DNA of 64,000 nt from Desulfosudis oleivorans Hxd3 (GCF_000018405.1 NC_009943.1:2545001-2609000); one strand, 5' to 3'; counted from the stretch's first letter, positions 17,120 through 26,016 are shown. A program made the numbers and translations. The notes: generated by a model from the letters alone, not told the origin.

Positions 17120-17643
17120 GACCGTCCGCCACCGCCATACATCTGAATGAACTGATCACAGAGGAACGCGTCGTTTTTCTGGACGAAACAACGCGGATTC
17201 CGGCTATTCGTCAACTGGTGCGCCATGCCTGCCGCCTGGTGCCGGGGATGAAGAAAAACATCCTTGAAGCGGCTGTGATGGAGCGGGAACGGATTGTCAC
17301 CACCGGCATCGGCCTGGGAGTGGCCATTCCCCATGCCCGGCTGGCCGGCATTTCTGATTTCTTTATTATCCTTGGTATTGCCACCTCCCCCATTGCCTGG
17401 CATGCCGCAGACGGCCGGCCCGTGACCATCATCTTCCTGGTGTGCGGGCCTGAGGCAGGGGCCGGCGATCTGCGGGAAAAAAGCCGGCTGGCCGAAGTCT
17501 ACCTGCGTATCATTGCGCGGCTGATGCTGCTGATAAAAGACGAAAAATACCGGACAGCCCTTGTCCGGGCACAACGCGCGACCGAAGTGGTCGATCTGGT
17601 CCGGCACTTTGACCGGGCCGGCGAAAACAGGGACACGCCCTGA
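17116..17643 (+). CDS. PTS EIIA type-2 domain protein (nitrogen/fructose type)
   Basis: 175 aa single-domain EIIA of the fructose/mannitol/PtsN class. The phosphorylatable His lies in GVAIPHARL (His73); LITEERVVFLD at the N-terminus and IFLVCGPEA in the core match the family. No EIIB or EIIC permease gene adjoins, so it is probably regulatory, phosphorylated by EI/HPr. It overlaps the upstream hydrolase by ATGA and precedes kdsD by about 110 bases. An HPr domain is encoded at 61328 in the same window. Confidence 0.88.
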   Translation: MRPSATAIHLNELITEERVVFLDETTRIPAIRQLVRHACRLVPGMKKNILEAAVMERERIVTTGIGLGVAIPHARLAGISDFFIILGIATSPIAWHAADGRPVTIIFLVCGPEAGAGDLREKSRLAEVYLRIIARLMLLIKDEKYRTALVRAQRATEVVDLVRHFDRAGENRDTP

Positions 17644-17652
17644 AGCAGGGCG
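17636..17652 (+). terminator. Hairpin at the end of the EIIA gene
   Basis: CGCCCTG-AAG-CAGGGCG forms a 7-bp GC-rich stem around the stop codon. There is no T-run after it, so termination is uncertain; it may only stabilise the 3' end. Confidence 0.35.
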
Positions 17653-17673
17653 GGCCGGATCGTTATATTCCCC

Positions 17674-17702
17674 TTGATAATTAACGCCATATCATTCATA
17701 TT
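17674..17702 (+). promoter_or_regulatory. Candidate sigma70 promoter of kdsD
   Basis: TTGATA (17674-17679), 17-base spacer, CATATT (17697-17702), in a local AT-rich stretch about 55 bases before the kdsD ATG. Confidence 0.4.
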
Positions 17703-17756
17703 AACGTCACGGCAGAATATGAGCAAGAGTGAGATAAGGTTACGAAAGATATTATA

Positions 17757-18755
17757 ATGAAACAGAAAAAAGAGATCACGGACATCACTCAGCAGGCCAT
17801 TGATGTTCTGAAGAATGAGGCAAAAGGAATTCTGGAGGTGGCCGCCAACCTGGACCACCAGTTTGAAAAGGCGGTGGACCTGATCTGCCGGTCAAAAGGC
17901 CGGCTGGTTGTCAGCGGCATCGGCAAATCGGGCATCGTGGGCCAGAAAATCGTGGCCACCCTCAACAGCACCGGCACCCGTGCCCTGTTTCTCCATCCGG
18001 TGGAGGCCATGCACGGCGACCTGGGCATCGTGGGGCCGAAGGACGTCTTTCTGGGCCTCTCTAACAGCGGAGAGACCGAAGAACTTACCGGCCTGATTCC
18101 CACAATCCGCAACGTGGGCTGCAGGGTAATCGCCTTTACCGGCAATACCCACTCCTCCCTGGCCCGGCAGAGCGATATCGTAATTAATGTGGGCGTGAAA
18201 AAAGAGGCCTGCCCCCTGGGACTGGCCCCCACTACCAGCACCACGGCCCTTATGGCCATGGGCGACGCCCTGGCCGTGTCCTTGAGCATCAGAAAAGACT
18301 TCAAGTCCAGTGATTTCCAGCGGTTCCACCCCGGCGGCTCCCTGGGCCGGCGCCTGGCCCTCAACGTATCGGAGATCATGCTCACCGGTGACAGGGTGCC
18401 CGCGGTTCCGGTCAAAACCCCCATTGAGGAGGCCCTGGCCGTCCTGGACCGTCAGAACCTGGGGGCACTGCTGGTGGTCAGAAAAAACAACACCCTGGCA
18501 GGCATTCTGACAGACGGTGACCTTCGGCGGTTGTATCTGGCAAAAGAACCCCTGTCGGGCGGCCCCGTGGACAGCATAATGACGAAAAACCCTTTGACCG
18601 TCCATCCGGACTCCCCGGTCTACGACGCACTGAACATCCTGGAGCAGCACCAGGTCACGGCATTGCCGGTGACCGCCGCCGGCAAAAAGGTGTGTGGCAT
18701 TCTGCACCTGCACGACATCCTGGGCAAAGGGGCGTTCAAGTTCAACGGCCGGTAA
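17757..18755 (+). CDS. kdsD: Arabinose-5-phosphate isomerase (KdsD)
   Basis: 332 aa. Interconverts D-ribulose-5-phosphate and D-arabinose-5-phosphate, first committed step to Kdo of lipopolysaccharide. The SIS domain (about 40-175) shows VVSGIGKSGIVGQKI, HPVEAMHGDLGIV, SNSGETEEL and PTTSTTALMAMGDALA; two CBS domains follow (about 208-268 and 275-330: SEIMLTGDRVPAV..., DSIMTKNPLTVHPDSPV...). Length and architecture equal E. coli KdsD/GutQ. The ribosome site is weak (AAGG about 20 bases upstream). No other Kdo gene is next to it. The structured repeat at 18760 starts directly after its stop. Confidence 0.95.
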   Translation: MKQKKEITDITQQAIDVLKNEAKGILEVAANLDHQFEKAVDLICRSKGRLVVSGIGKSGIVGQKIVATLNSTGTRALFLHPVEAMHGDLGIVGPKDVFLGLSNSGETEELTGLIPTIRNVGCRVIAFTGNTHSSLARQSDIVINVGVKKEACPLGLAPTTSTTALMAMGDALAVSLSIRKDFKSSDFQRFHPGGSLGRRLALNVSEIMLTGDRVPAVPVKTPIEEALAVLDRQNLGALLVVRKNNTLAGILTDGDLRRLYLAKEPLSGGPVDSIMTKNPLTVHPDSPVYDALNILEQHQVTALPVTAAGKKVCGILHLHDILGKGAFKFNGR

Positions 18756-18759
18756 ACCA

Positions 18760-18914
18760 TGATGAACTCATAAAAAATTTATTTGGGATGGCAAAGTAAA
18801 AAGTTCAAAATCAAGGCGCCGCAAATCCCGAGGAATGAGGCGTACTTATCGTACGTCGCAGTGACGAGTGAATGCAGCGCAACACAGGTATTGGGCTTTT
18901 TACGAAGCCATCAA
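18760..18914. repeat. Structured 155-bp dispersed element, copy 1
   Basis: Ends are imperfect inverted repeats: TGATGAACTCATAAAAAATT at the left and GGGCTTTTTACGAAGCCATC at the right. Internal segments GGGATGGCAAAGTAAAAAG, GGCGCCGCAAATCCC and GGCGTACTTATCGTACG are shared with the copy at 31602-31770. It can fold into a long branched hairpin. It lies between kdsD and pfk and has no coding capacity. Confidence 0.8.
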
Positions 18915-18962
18915 CCATAAACGGGCCGGGGAAAACTTCCGCCCGGCACTTGAGGCAGCCCC

Positions 18963-20297
18963 ATGAATTTTGATTTTACCAATGAAGAGACCCTGATTGA
19001 ACAGCTGGGCGAGCCCAGAGTAACCTCTCCCATTCTTCGGGAGCCCAACATTGACCCGGAAAAGGACTTTACCGACGACACGGCCCGGGTCCTGGTCAAT
19101 GTCAATCCCGATATTATTCAGGCCCGTATCCAACAGGGGAAAACGCCGTTATCCTTTGAGATGGCCGGGCCGCGAAAAAAGATATTTTTCGATGCCAGCA
19201 AGGTGCGGTGCGCCCTGGTTACCTGCGGTGGGCTGTGCCCCGGCTTAAACGACATCATTCGGGCCATCGTGCTGGAACTCTACTACCGGTACGGCGTAAA
19301 AAGCATTCACGGCATCCGCTACGGCCTGGAAGGATTCATTCCGGACTGCGGCCACGAGGTGGTGGATCTCACCCCGGAACTGGTGGCCAATATTCTCAAC
19401 ACCGGTGGTTCGATGCTGGGCTCCTCCCGGGGGCCCCAGGACATCTCACAGATCGTGGATTCCCTGGAGCGAATGCACGTGGGCATTCTTTTCATGATCG
19501 GCGGCGACGGCACCCTGATGGCGGCAACAAAAATCGCTGAAGAGATCGGCCGGCGCAACCTGAAGATCAGCGTGGTGGGCATTCCCAAGACCATTGACAA
19601 TGACATTCACCTGATCTCCCGTTCCTTCGGTTTTGACACGGCCGTGGACATCGCCACCGAAGCCATCAAGGGGGCCCACAACGAAGCTGAGGGCTATCCC
19701 AACGGCATCGGCCTGATCAAACTCATGGGCCGCCACTCGGGCTTTATTGCCGCCACCGCCACCTTGGCCCGCCAGGATGTCAACTTCGTACTGATTCCAG
19801 AGATCGACTTTGACCTGGAAGGGGATCACGGCCTTCTGGCCGCCCTGGAACAGCGGCTCAAGCGGCGAAAGCACGCCGTCATCGTGGTGGCCGAGGGGGC
19901 CGGTCAGAAATTTTTCGGCGACGGCACCAATGCCACGGATGCCTCCGGCAACATTCGGCTCAACGACATCGGGCTTTTTCTGCGGGAACGGATCACGGCC
20001 CACTTCAAGTCCCGCGGCATCCCCATCTCCTTAAAATACATCGATCCCAGCTACATGATCCGCAGCCTGCCGGCCAACGCCAACGACAGTGTATTCTGCG
20101 GTTTTCTGGGCCGGGACGCGGTTCACGCGGCCATGGCCGGCAAAACCCGTATGCTGGTGAGCCACTGGAACAACCATTTTGTTCATGTGCCCATGTCCCT
20201 TACCGTGGGCAAACGCAAGCAGGTCAGCCCTCACAGCAAGCTCTGGTGGACCGTTCTGGAGGCCACGGGACAGGGCCGTTTTACAAACAGCGGATAA
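18963..20297 (+). CDS. pfkA: 6-phosphofructokinase, plant/TP0108-like clade
   Basis: 444 aa. Phosphorylates fructose-6-phosphate in glycolysis. Visible: CGGLCPGLNDIIR, GGSMLGSSRG, the donor-site motif IGGDGTL, the catalytic PKTIDNDI, and LMGRHSGFIA. GGDGT (glycine, not the Asp of PPi enzymes) argues for ATP; PKTIDND with Lys is shared with PPi-dependent and plant-type ATP enzymes. An N-terminal extension of about 75 residues precedes the fold. Ribosome site GAGGCAGCCCC before ATG. YjbQ gene follows after 25 bases. Confidence 0.92.
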   Translation: MNFDFTNEETLIEQLGEPRVTSPILREPNIDPEKDFTDDTARVLVNVNPDIIQARIQQGKTPLSFEMAGPRKKIFFDASKVRCALVTCGGLCPGLNDIIRAIVLELYYRYGVKSIHGIRYGLEGFIPDCGHEVVDLTPELVANILNTGGSMLGSSRGPQDISQIVDSLERMHVGILFMIGGDGTLMAATKIAEEIGRRNLKISVVGIPKTIDNDIHLISRSFGFDTAVDIATEAIKGAHNEAEGYPNGIGLIKLMGRHSGFIAATATLARQDVNFVLIPEIDFDLEGDHGLLAALEQRLKRRKHAVIVVAEGAGQKFFGDGTNATDASGNIRLNDIGLFLRERITAHFKSRGIPISLKYIDPSYMIRSLPANANDSVFCGFLGRDAVHAAMAGKTRMLVSHWNNHFVHVPMSLTVGKRKQVSPHSKLWWTVLEATGQGRFTNSG

Positions 20298-20322
20298 CCC
20301 TTCCAAAACGCGGAGACAAAAC

Positions 20323-20721
20323 ATGATCTCCTTTTCCGTTGAAACCCGGCAGAGAAAAGAGATGACCGACATCACCGCTGAAGTGCGCAGGGCGGTTTCA
20401 TCCGCCGGCATGGAGAACGGTGCGGTGGTGGTCTTTGTGCCCCACACCACGGCCGGTGTCACCATTAACGAAAACGCGGATCCGGATGTGCGGCGGGACA
20501 TCCTGGCGCACATGGCAACCCTGGTGCCGGAGGACACGCCCTTTGCCCACAGCGAGGGCAATTCAGACGCCCATGTCCAGGCAACCCTTGTGGGCAGTTC
20601 GGTCATGGTCATCGTGGAAAACGGCCGGCTGGTTTTAGGCACCTGGCAGTCGGTTTTCTTCTGCGAGTTTGACGGCCCCCGCACCCGCAAGGTCCTTGTT
20701 CAGATGCTGCCGGCTTCGTAA
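20323..20721 (+). CDS. YjbQ/UPF0047 family protein
   Basis: 132 aa from ATG 20323 with CGGAG upstream; the frame is open further left inside pfk, but homology begins here (MISFSVETRQRKEMTDIT). Family signatures are FVPHTTAGVTINENADPDV, HAQATLVG-like HVQATLVGSSV and GTWQSVFFCEFDGPR, with His residues that bind metal in solved members. E. coli YjbQ has weak thiamine-phosphate-synthase activity; the true role is unsettled. Likely cotranscribed with pfk. Confidence 0.93.
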   Translation: MISFSVETRQRKEMTDITAEVRRAVSSAGMENGAVVVFVPHTTAGVTINENADPDVRRDILAHMATLVPEDTPFAHSEGNSDAHVQATLVGSSVMVIVENGRLVLGTWQSVFFCEFDGPRTRKVLVQMLPAS

Positions 20722-21288
20722 AACCCCCGATTCAGGCGAATCCCCGTACATCTGCCTTTCCGGCTTCCGTCATCCCGGAACCCGCCTGTCCGCCATAGCC
20801 TTGGCAAAGGTGGAATCCGGCATCCAAATCAAATGATTTTTCACACTCCATTTTCTATGTACTTTTCTTTGGCGCAAAGAAAAGTACCCAAAAGAAACAT
20901 CGCCCTGCGGCTTGGCCTTCGGCTGCGCCGCAATGGGCGAGGGTCGTCATTGTGGAGACCGTCTGGGCTTAAACCATCCATGTTTGTAGTGTGCCCGTAA
21001 GGGCATTCGGCAGAACGGTATCAACGGCCGGCCGTTGATGGGTGCCACGGGCCAAGCGACAGCTTGCCCGTGCTTCGTTTCCGGCATGACGTTCACGGGC
21101 AACCTGCGGTTTGCCCGCGCCGCCCACTGATGATCGAGCAGGGCCGGCGACCGACCAAAAAGATCGGAATATCAAGCCTTCCCAGGATTATGAGATTTCC
21201 GTTTGAAATATGCCCGATTTCTGGTATCAGGGGGATTCGTACACTGTTACTTTCTGACCGGAAAAAACATTAAGGAGAACTGTATATC
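20722..21288. other. Gene-free region upstream of the PurF homologue
   Basis: 567 bases with no supported gene. It holds a perfect hairpin at 20859-20887, a half copy of the TGTTTGTAGTG element (20981-20991), and low-complexity patches such as CTTGCCCGTG that recur near 27530. I looked for a purine or ZTP riboswitch before the PurF homologue and saw no convincing one. Confidence 0.6.
20859..20887. repeat. Perfect hairpin repeat GTACTTTTCTTTG
   Basis: GTACTTTTCTTTG, a three-base loop GCG, and CAAAGAAAAGTAC form a perfect 13-bp stem. This stem is a recurrent REP-like motif in many bacterial genomes (from memory). It may act as a transcript end or processing site after yjbQ. Confidence 0.65.
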
Positions 21289-22692
21289 ATGGGCGGCGTA
21301 TTCGGATGTGTATCCAGAACCGATTGTGTCAACGACCTGTTCTACGGCACGGACTATCTTTCCCACCTGGGCACCAAGCGGGGCGGCATGGCGGTCCGCA
21401 ACGCAAAAGAGATTTCCCGGAAAATCCACAGCCTGGAAAGCTCCTATTTTCGCACCAAGTTTGAACCCGACCTGCCCGGCCTGCACGGCAACACCGGCAT
21501 CGGCGTGATCAGCGACACCGAAGACCAGCCCATTCTCATGAGTTCACACATGGGAACCTTTGGTCTGGTAACGGTGACCAAGATCAACAACATAGAGGAT
21601 CTGACAAAAAAAGCCTTTTCCAAGCGGCAGCACTTTTCCGAGATCAGCCCCATCGGCATCAACCCCACCGAACTGGTGGCCATGCTGATCTGTGAAAAAG
21701 ACTCTTTTGTGGAAGGCATCGTCCATGCCCAGGCGGCCATTCAGGGCTCCTGCACCATGCTGATTCTCTGCCGGGACGGCATCTACGCGGCCAGAGACCG
21801 GCTGGGCCGCACGCCCATCGTGATCGGCAGAAAAGACGGGGCACTGGCGGTTTCATCGGAAACCTGTGCCTTTCCCAACCTGGAATACGAAGTGGACCGG
21901 GACATCGGCCCCGGCGAGATCATCCGCCTGACCCCGGACGGCTACGAATCGCTCAAAACGCCGGAAGATAAAATGCAGATCTGCTCCTTTCTCTGGGTCT
22001 ATTACGGCTATCCGGCCTCCAGCTACGAAGGCATCAACGTGGAAACCGTGCGGTACCGGTGTGGCAACGCCCTGGCCGACAGCGATGACGTGGAAGTGGA
22101 TTTCGTGGCCGGCATTCCCGACTCGGGCATCGGCCATGCCGTGGGATACGCCAACCAGAAGGGCATCCGCTACAAAAGGCCCTTTGTCAAGTACACCCCC
22201 ACCTGGCCCCGCAGCTTCATGCCCCAGAACCAGCAGATGCGGGACCTGGTGGCCCGAATGAAACTGATTCCCGTGACCGACCTGATCAAGGGCCAGCGTA
22301 TTCTTTTCTGCGAAGACTCCATCGTGCGGGGCACCCAGTTGCAGGACACCATCAAGCTGCTGTTTGACCGGGGCGCTAAAGAGGTTCACATGCGGGCCGC
22401 CTGCCCCACCCTGATCTTTCCCTGTCCTTTTTTAAACTTTTCCCAGTCCCGCTCCACATTAGACCTTGCCGGGCGCCGGGCCATCATGGAAATCGAGGGG
22501 GTTGAGGACAAAAACCTGGACCGGTATGCCACGGCCGGAACACAAGAGCAGATACAGATGGTGGAAAAAATCCGTAAGCGTCTTAACCTCACCAGTCTCA
22601 AGTTCCAGACCATGGACAACCTGGTAACCGCCATTGGCCTTCCCAAGGAAAAACTCTGCACCCACTGCTGGGATGAATCCAGCTGTTTCTAA
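21289..22692 (+). CDS. Amidophosphoribosyltransferase (PurF) homologue with degenerate glutaminase domain
   Basis: 467 aa. C-terminal phosphoribosyltransferase half is intact: VAGIPDSGIGHAVGYA, the PRPP loop ILFCEDSIVRGTQLQ (341-350), and cysteines at 232, 379, 457 and 460 placed as the [4Fe-4S] ligands of B. subtilis PurF. The N-terminal half aligns with class II glutamine amidotransferases, but the start is MGGVFG where active PurF has MCGVFG-like, so the nucleophilic Cys is missing; the HxRY and NGN motifs are also absent. AAGGAG upstream fixes the ATG, so mis-started annotation does not explain it. It may use ammonia, or have another role. Confidence 0.88.
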   Translation: MGGVFGCVSRTDCVNDLFYGTDYLSHLGTKRGGMAVRNAKEISRKIHSLESSYFRTKFEPDLPGLHGNTGIGVISDTEDQPILMSSHMGTFGLVTVTKINNIEDLTKKAFSKRQHFSEISPIGINPTELVAMLICEKDSFVEGIVHAQAAIQGSCTMLILCRDGIYAARDRLGRTPIVIGRKDGALAVSSETCAFPNLEYEVDRDIGPGEIIRLTPDGYESLKTPEDKMQICSFLWVYYGYPASSYEGINVETVRYRCGNALADSDDVEVDFVAGIPDSGIGHAVGYANQKGIRYKRPFVKYTPTWPRSFMPQNQQMRDLVARMKLIPVTDLIKGQRILFCEDSIVRGTQLQDTIKLLFDRGAKEVHMRAACPTLIFPCPFLNFSQSRSTLDLAGRRAIMEIEGVEDKNLDRYATAGTQEQIQMVEKIRKRLNLTSLKFQTMDNLVTAIGLPKEKLCTHCWDESSCF

Positions 22693-22848
22693 GCCGGCGA
22701 AACGGGTCTGCCACACCGGTGGCCGGAGGTATCAAGCCGGCACAAAAGAACGCAAAAGACTGGATTTCCGGGCTCATATGTTTTATTGTAGGTTGGTTGA
22801 TACGCACGGTGCGTACATTTCCGGTTTAACATTTCACGAGGCGACACA

Positions 22849-23457
22849 ATGGCTGTGATCACAATTTCCCGGCAGTTCGGCGCGGGCGGACGGACCCTTG
22901 GCGTCAAGGTGGCCAAAAAACTGGGCTACCAGTTCCTTGATGACGCTGTTATTCAGGAACTGGCAAAACGGGCACGGGTATCGCCCCAGACCATTAAGAG
23001 CATTGAACGATCCGCGGGTAGTCTTTTTTCCAAGTTCATATCCAGCGCCCTGAGCAAAGGTTACATGGAACGGCTCACCGGTGAAGCAATCGGCTACATG
23101 GATGAAGATATCTACGTCGAAAAGCTGTGGGAAGTGATCACCGAATTTGCCAAAAAAGACAATCTGGTAATCCTGGGCCGAGGTGGACAGTATATCCTTC
23201 AGGAGATGGAAAACGCCTACCACATCGAGTTGATCGCCGACAAGAAGGACCGGATCGACTTTATGAAGCGCCACTACAAGTTCACGGATTCCCAGGCCCT
23301 TCAGGCGGTGCGGGACGGGGAGAGACGCAGGAAAAGTCTCTATGCCAAGCTGGGGAAAAAGGATTATGACAGGCCCTGCATCTACCACCTGGTGATCAAC
23401 ATGAGCAAGATCCCCTTAGACAAGGGCTTAAAGCTTATCTGCGACCTGGTAAAATAA
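22849..23457 (+). CDS. Cytidylate kinase-like family protein
   Basis: 202 aa. Begins MAVITISRQFGAGGRTLGVKVAKKLGYQFLDD, a P-loop-like start in which GAGGR replaces the usual GxxGxGKS, as in the AAA_26/cytidylate-kinase-like family. LGRGGQYIL and a lid-like RRKSLYAKLGKKDYDRP segment follow. The true substrate is unknown; it is distinct from housekeeping Cmk. GAGGCGACACA precedes the ATG. Its stop lies one base from the converging stop of the helicase gene. Confidence 0.88.
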   Translation: MAVITISRQFGAGGRTLGVKVAKKLGYQFLDDAVIQELAKRARVSPQTIKSIERSAGSLFSKFISSALSKGYMERLTGEAIGYMDEDIYVEKLWEVITEFAKKDNLVILGRGGQYILQEMENAYHIELIADKKDRIDFMKRHYKFTDSQALQAVRDGERRRKSLYAKLGKKDYDRPCIYHLVINMSKIPLDKGLKLICDLVK

Positions 23458-23458
23458 A

Positions 23459-25309
23459 CTACAGTGACCGCTCGATTTCAAACAAAAACCGGCTGCGGCG
23501 GTTGAACTGGCCTTTTCGAAAACCCGCGGCCGTCAGGAACAGGCACCGGGCCGCCCGGGTGGCGGCCACATACATCAGCCGCCGCTCCTCCTGAAGGTCA
23601 TCTTCCTCCTCCAGGGACTTCCAGTGGGGCAACAGGTTCTCCTCGCACCCCACCACAAACACGGTGTGAAACTCCAGTCCCTTGGCCGCGTGAATGGTGG
23701 CCAGGTTGACCCCGAAGCCGCCCTCCTCGTCGTCCTTGTCCTCCCGGATCAGGGCCGCCTCCTCCAGGTAGGCGGTCAGGCTCTCCATGCGGGCGGCTGC
23801 GGAAATCAACTGGTCGATGTTTTCCACCTTTTCGGTAAAATCCATGGAACCGGCGTCCGCGTACTGCTTCAAGTAGTTCAGATAACCGATGCGCTCTATC
23901 ACCTCGCGAATGGCCGCATCCGGCCGCATGTCCCGAATATCGTCCAGCAGGGCCATCAGATCGGAAAGGGCCTGGTACACCTTGTCGGACAGGCGCCGCT
24001 CGGCCAGGGCCAGGTGAACCGCCGCCTGAAGGCTCATGGCGCCGGTGCGCATGTCGTTGATGGACGCCAGTGTCTTGGCGCCGACGCCCCGGCGGGGAAT
24101 GTTGATGATCCGCTCAAAGGCGGTGTCGTCCTTTTCAAACACCGCGGCCATGAGGTAGCTGTTGATGTCCATGACCTCCTTGCGGTCGTAAAACCCCCGG
24201 TCGCCCAGCAGGTGATAGGGAATCCCGGCCCGGCGGAAGGCGTGCTCAAAATAGAGAGAGGTAAACTTGGTACGGTAGAGCACAGCCATGGCGTCGTAGG
24301 GAACGCCGTCCTCGTTGAGTTCTTCGGCCTTGCGGGCCACCCACCGGGCCTCCTCCACCTCGTCGTCAAACTCATAAATCTCAACAGTGCCGCCAGACTC
24401 CTCGGAAAAGCAGGTCTTGTCCATCTTGTCGTGGTTGTAGTCGATGATATCATTGGCCACCCGGACAATGGTGTCGGCGGACCGGTAGTTCTGCTCCAGC
24501 TTGAACACCCGGGCATCGGCGTACCGCTGCTCAAACGAAAGAAAATGGCGCATGTTGCTGCCGCGAAACGAATAGATGGCCTGCCAGTCGTCGCCCACGC
24601 AGAAGAGGTTGTCGCCCCGGCAGAGCAGGCCGGTAAGGTCTTCCTGAAGGTTGTTGGTGTCCTGGTACTCATCCACCAGGATAAATTCAAACCGCTCCTG
24701 GTAGCGGCGGCGGACATCGTCGTGATCCCGCAGAATATCCCGCACGCACAGCAGGATGTTGTCGAAATCCACCGCGTTTTTCTCTTTTAGCATCCGTTCG
24801 TACAGTTCATAGGCGTCGGCCAGGCGCACATAGGAGATAAAGGGATAGGCGTCCAGGTAGGCCCCGGGATTGCCCGAGTTCTTGGCCTTTGAGATATGGT
24901 TGAGAATGGTGGGAACAAATTTCTTGTCATGGTTCATGCGGATCAGCACGTCGGTGATGGTTTTGCGCTGGTGATAGGTATCGTAAATCTGAAGGGGCGT
25001 GGTATAGCCCAGCAGGCCGCAGTGAACGCAGAGAATTTTATAGCAGGCGCTGTGATAGGTCCGCACCCAGGGAAACCCGGTCTCCGGGATGCCGGTCAAT
25101 GCCACCAGGCGGCGCTTCATCTCATCGGCGGCCTTGTTGGTAAAAGTGATGGCCAGGATCCGCTCCGGAGGGTAACCCAGAGAAATAAGGTGGGCGATCT
25201 TGGCGGTAAGGGTCCGGGTCTTGCCCGACCCGGCGCCGGCGGTCACCAGTGCCGGGGAGCCCATGTGGAGAACGGCTGCTTCCTGTTGAGGGGATAACTT
25301 CATTTTCAT
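23459..25309 (-). CDS. UvrD/Rep-family ATP-dependent DNA helicase
   Basis: 616 aa SF1A helicase unwinding DNA 3'-5' in repair or replication restart. Motifs: LSPQQEAAV (Q), TAGAGSGKTRTL (I), ITFTNKAADEMKRR (Ia), LVDEYQDTNNLQ (II), VGDDWQAIYSFRGS (III), LEQNYRS (IV), TIHAAKGLEF (V), VAATRA (VI). Shorter than UvrD (about 720) and lacking its C-terminal extension. Starts with MKMK at 25309; no good ribosome site is seen, and the hexanucleotide array at 25315 begins six bases upstream of the start codon. Confidence 0.93.
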   Translation of the reverse strand: MKMKLSPQQEAAVLHMGSPALVTAGAGSGKTRTLTAKIAHLISLGYPPERILAITFTNKAADEMKRRLVALTGIPETGFPWVRTYHSACYKILCVHCGLLGYTTPLQIYDTYHQRKTITDVLIRMNHDKKFVPTILNHISKAKNSGNPGAYLDAYPFISYVRLADAYELYERMLKEKNAVDFDNILLCVRDILRDHDDVRRRYQERFEFILVDEYQDTNNLQEDLTGLLCRGDNLFCVGDDWQAIYSFRGSNMRHFLSFEQRYADARVFKLEQNYRSADTIVRVANDIIDYNHDKMDKTCFSEESGGTVEIYEFDDEVEEARWVARKAEELNEDGVPYDAMAVLYRTKFTSLYFEHAFRRAGIPYHLLGDRGFYDRKEVMDINSYLMAAVFEKDDTAFERIINIPRRGVGAKTLASINDMRTGAMSLQAAVHLALAERRLSDKVYQALSDLMALLDDIRDMRPDAAIREVIERIGYLNYLKQYADAGSMDFTEKVENIDQLISAAARMESLTAYLEEAALIREDKDDEEGGFGVNLATIHAAKGLEFHTVFVVGCEENLLPHWKSLEEEDDLQEERRLMYVAATRAARCLFLTAAGFRKGQFNRRSRFLFEIERSL

Positions 25310-25314
25310 TTTAT

Positions 25315-25498
25315 TATCGCTATCGGTATCGGGATCGAAATCGGGATCGACGCCGACAGGGTGATTAAAAATCCAGTAATCCCTGCGGGTGTCATTCCGG
25401 GCACCGACCCGGAATCCAGTAAAAATAGACCGTATTCCCTGTTCCGGGATCGGAATCGGGACCGACGCCGATACCGATACCGATACCGATCCCGATGA
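25315..25498. repeat. Inverted hexanucleotide arrays upstream of the helicase gene
   Basis: Left array 25315-25352 (ATCGCTATCGGTATCGGG type) and right array 25444-25498 (ATACCGATACCGATACCG type) are inverted relative to each other. Between them an 8-bp hairpin ATTCCGGG/CCCGGAAT lies at about 25400-25421. The interval fills most of the gene-free gap 25310-25683. Confidence 0.7.
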
Positions 25499-25683
25499 AT
25501 TAATGTGTTGCCCCTAACTATACAGTTCGCCGGTTCGTGTCAACCGGAATATGGCGTGCCAGCGTAAGGGAAACGGCCGAACAGCCGACCTGCCTGAATC
25601 TTTTGACAAACCCGGCCCGGATGGGTATGCTGTTTGCGTTTTTTGCCCCTTGCACGGGGACACACCCACAAGGACGGACTGTC

Positions 25684-26016
25684 ATGCCGAAGAAGAAAGA
25701 AACGTTTTACATCATCACCTACCGGGATCCGGAGGAGGAGAAGGTCCGCACCCTGAAAGCCAGAACCGTGGGCGACTCCTCTCTGGGCATCAGTTTTGTG
25801 GCCATCTCCGACTTTGTGTTCGACACCCAGGCACTGGTGGTTAACCCCGAGGAGGAGACCCGGAGAAAACGGCTGGAGGGGGTCAAAACCCTTCACCTTT
25901 CCATGTACCTGATTCTCTCGGTCCAGGAGGTGGGCAAGGATCACAAGGGGCTGAAGTTTGAAAAAGACAAGTCCAACCTGGTGGTGCTGCCGGGGAACAC
26001 CAAACCCCAGAAATGA
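25684..26016 (+). CDS. DUF1820 family protein
   Basis: 110 aa, MPKKKETFYIITYRDPEEEK..., matching the small DUF1820 family (segments GISFVAISDFVF, VNPEEETRRKRLEGV, LSMYLILSVQEV). The ATG is preceded by AAGGACGGACTGTC; the frame extends upstream to 25537 but without homology. Cytoplasmic, function unknown. The nucleoside transporter gene follows after 49 bases on the same strand. Confidence 0.85.
   Translation: MPKKKETFYIITYRDPEEEKVRTLKARTVGDSSLGISFVAISDFVFDTQALVVNPEEETRRKRLEGVKTLHLSMYLILSVQEVGKDHKGLKFEKDKSNLVVLPGNTKPQK

Noticed and set aside
20722-21288. Purine or ZTP riboswitch before the PurF homologue
   Set aside because: No conserved aptamer core or terminator hairpin followed by a T-run was found; the hairpin present is a dispersed repeat.
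23624-24790. Plus-strand 388-codon frame opposite the helicase
   Set aside because: Low-complexity His/Gly/Val-rich translation typical of antisense to GC-rich genes; the minus strand carries all SF1 helicase motifs.
25315-25498. CRISPR array suspected from repeated GATCGG/GATACC units
   Set aside because: Units are 6 bases with no unique spacers and no cas genes; these are simple tandem arrays.
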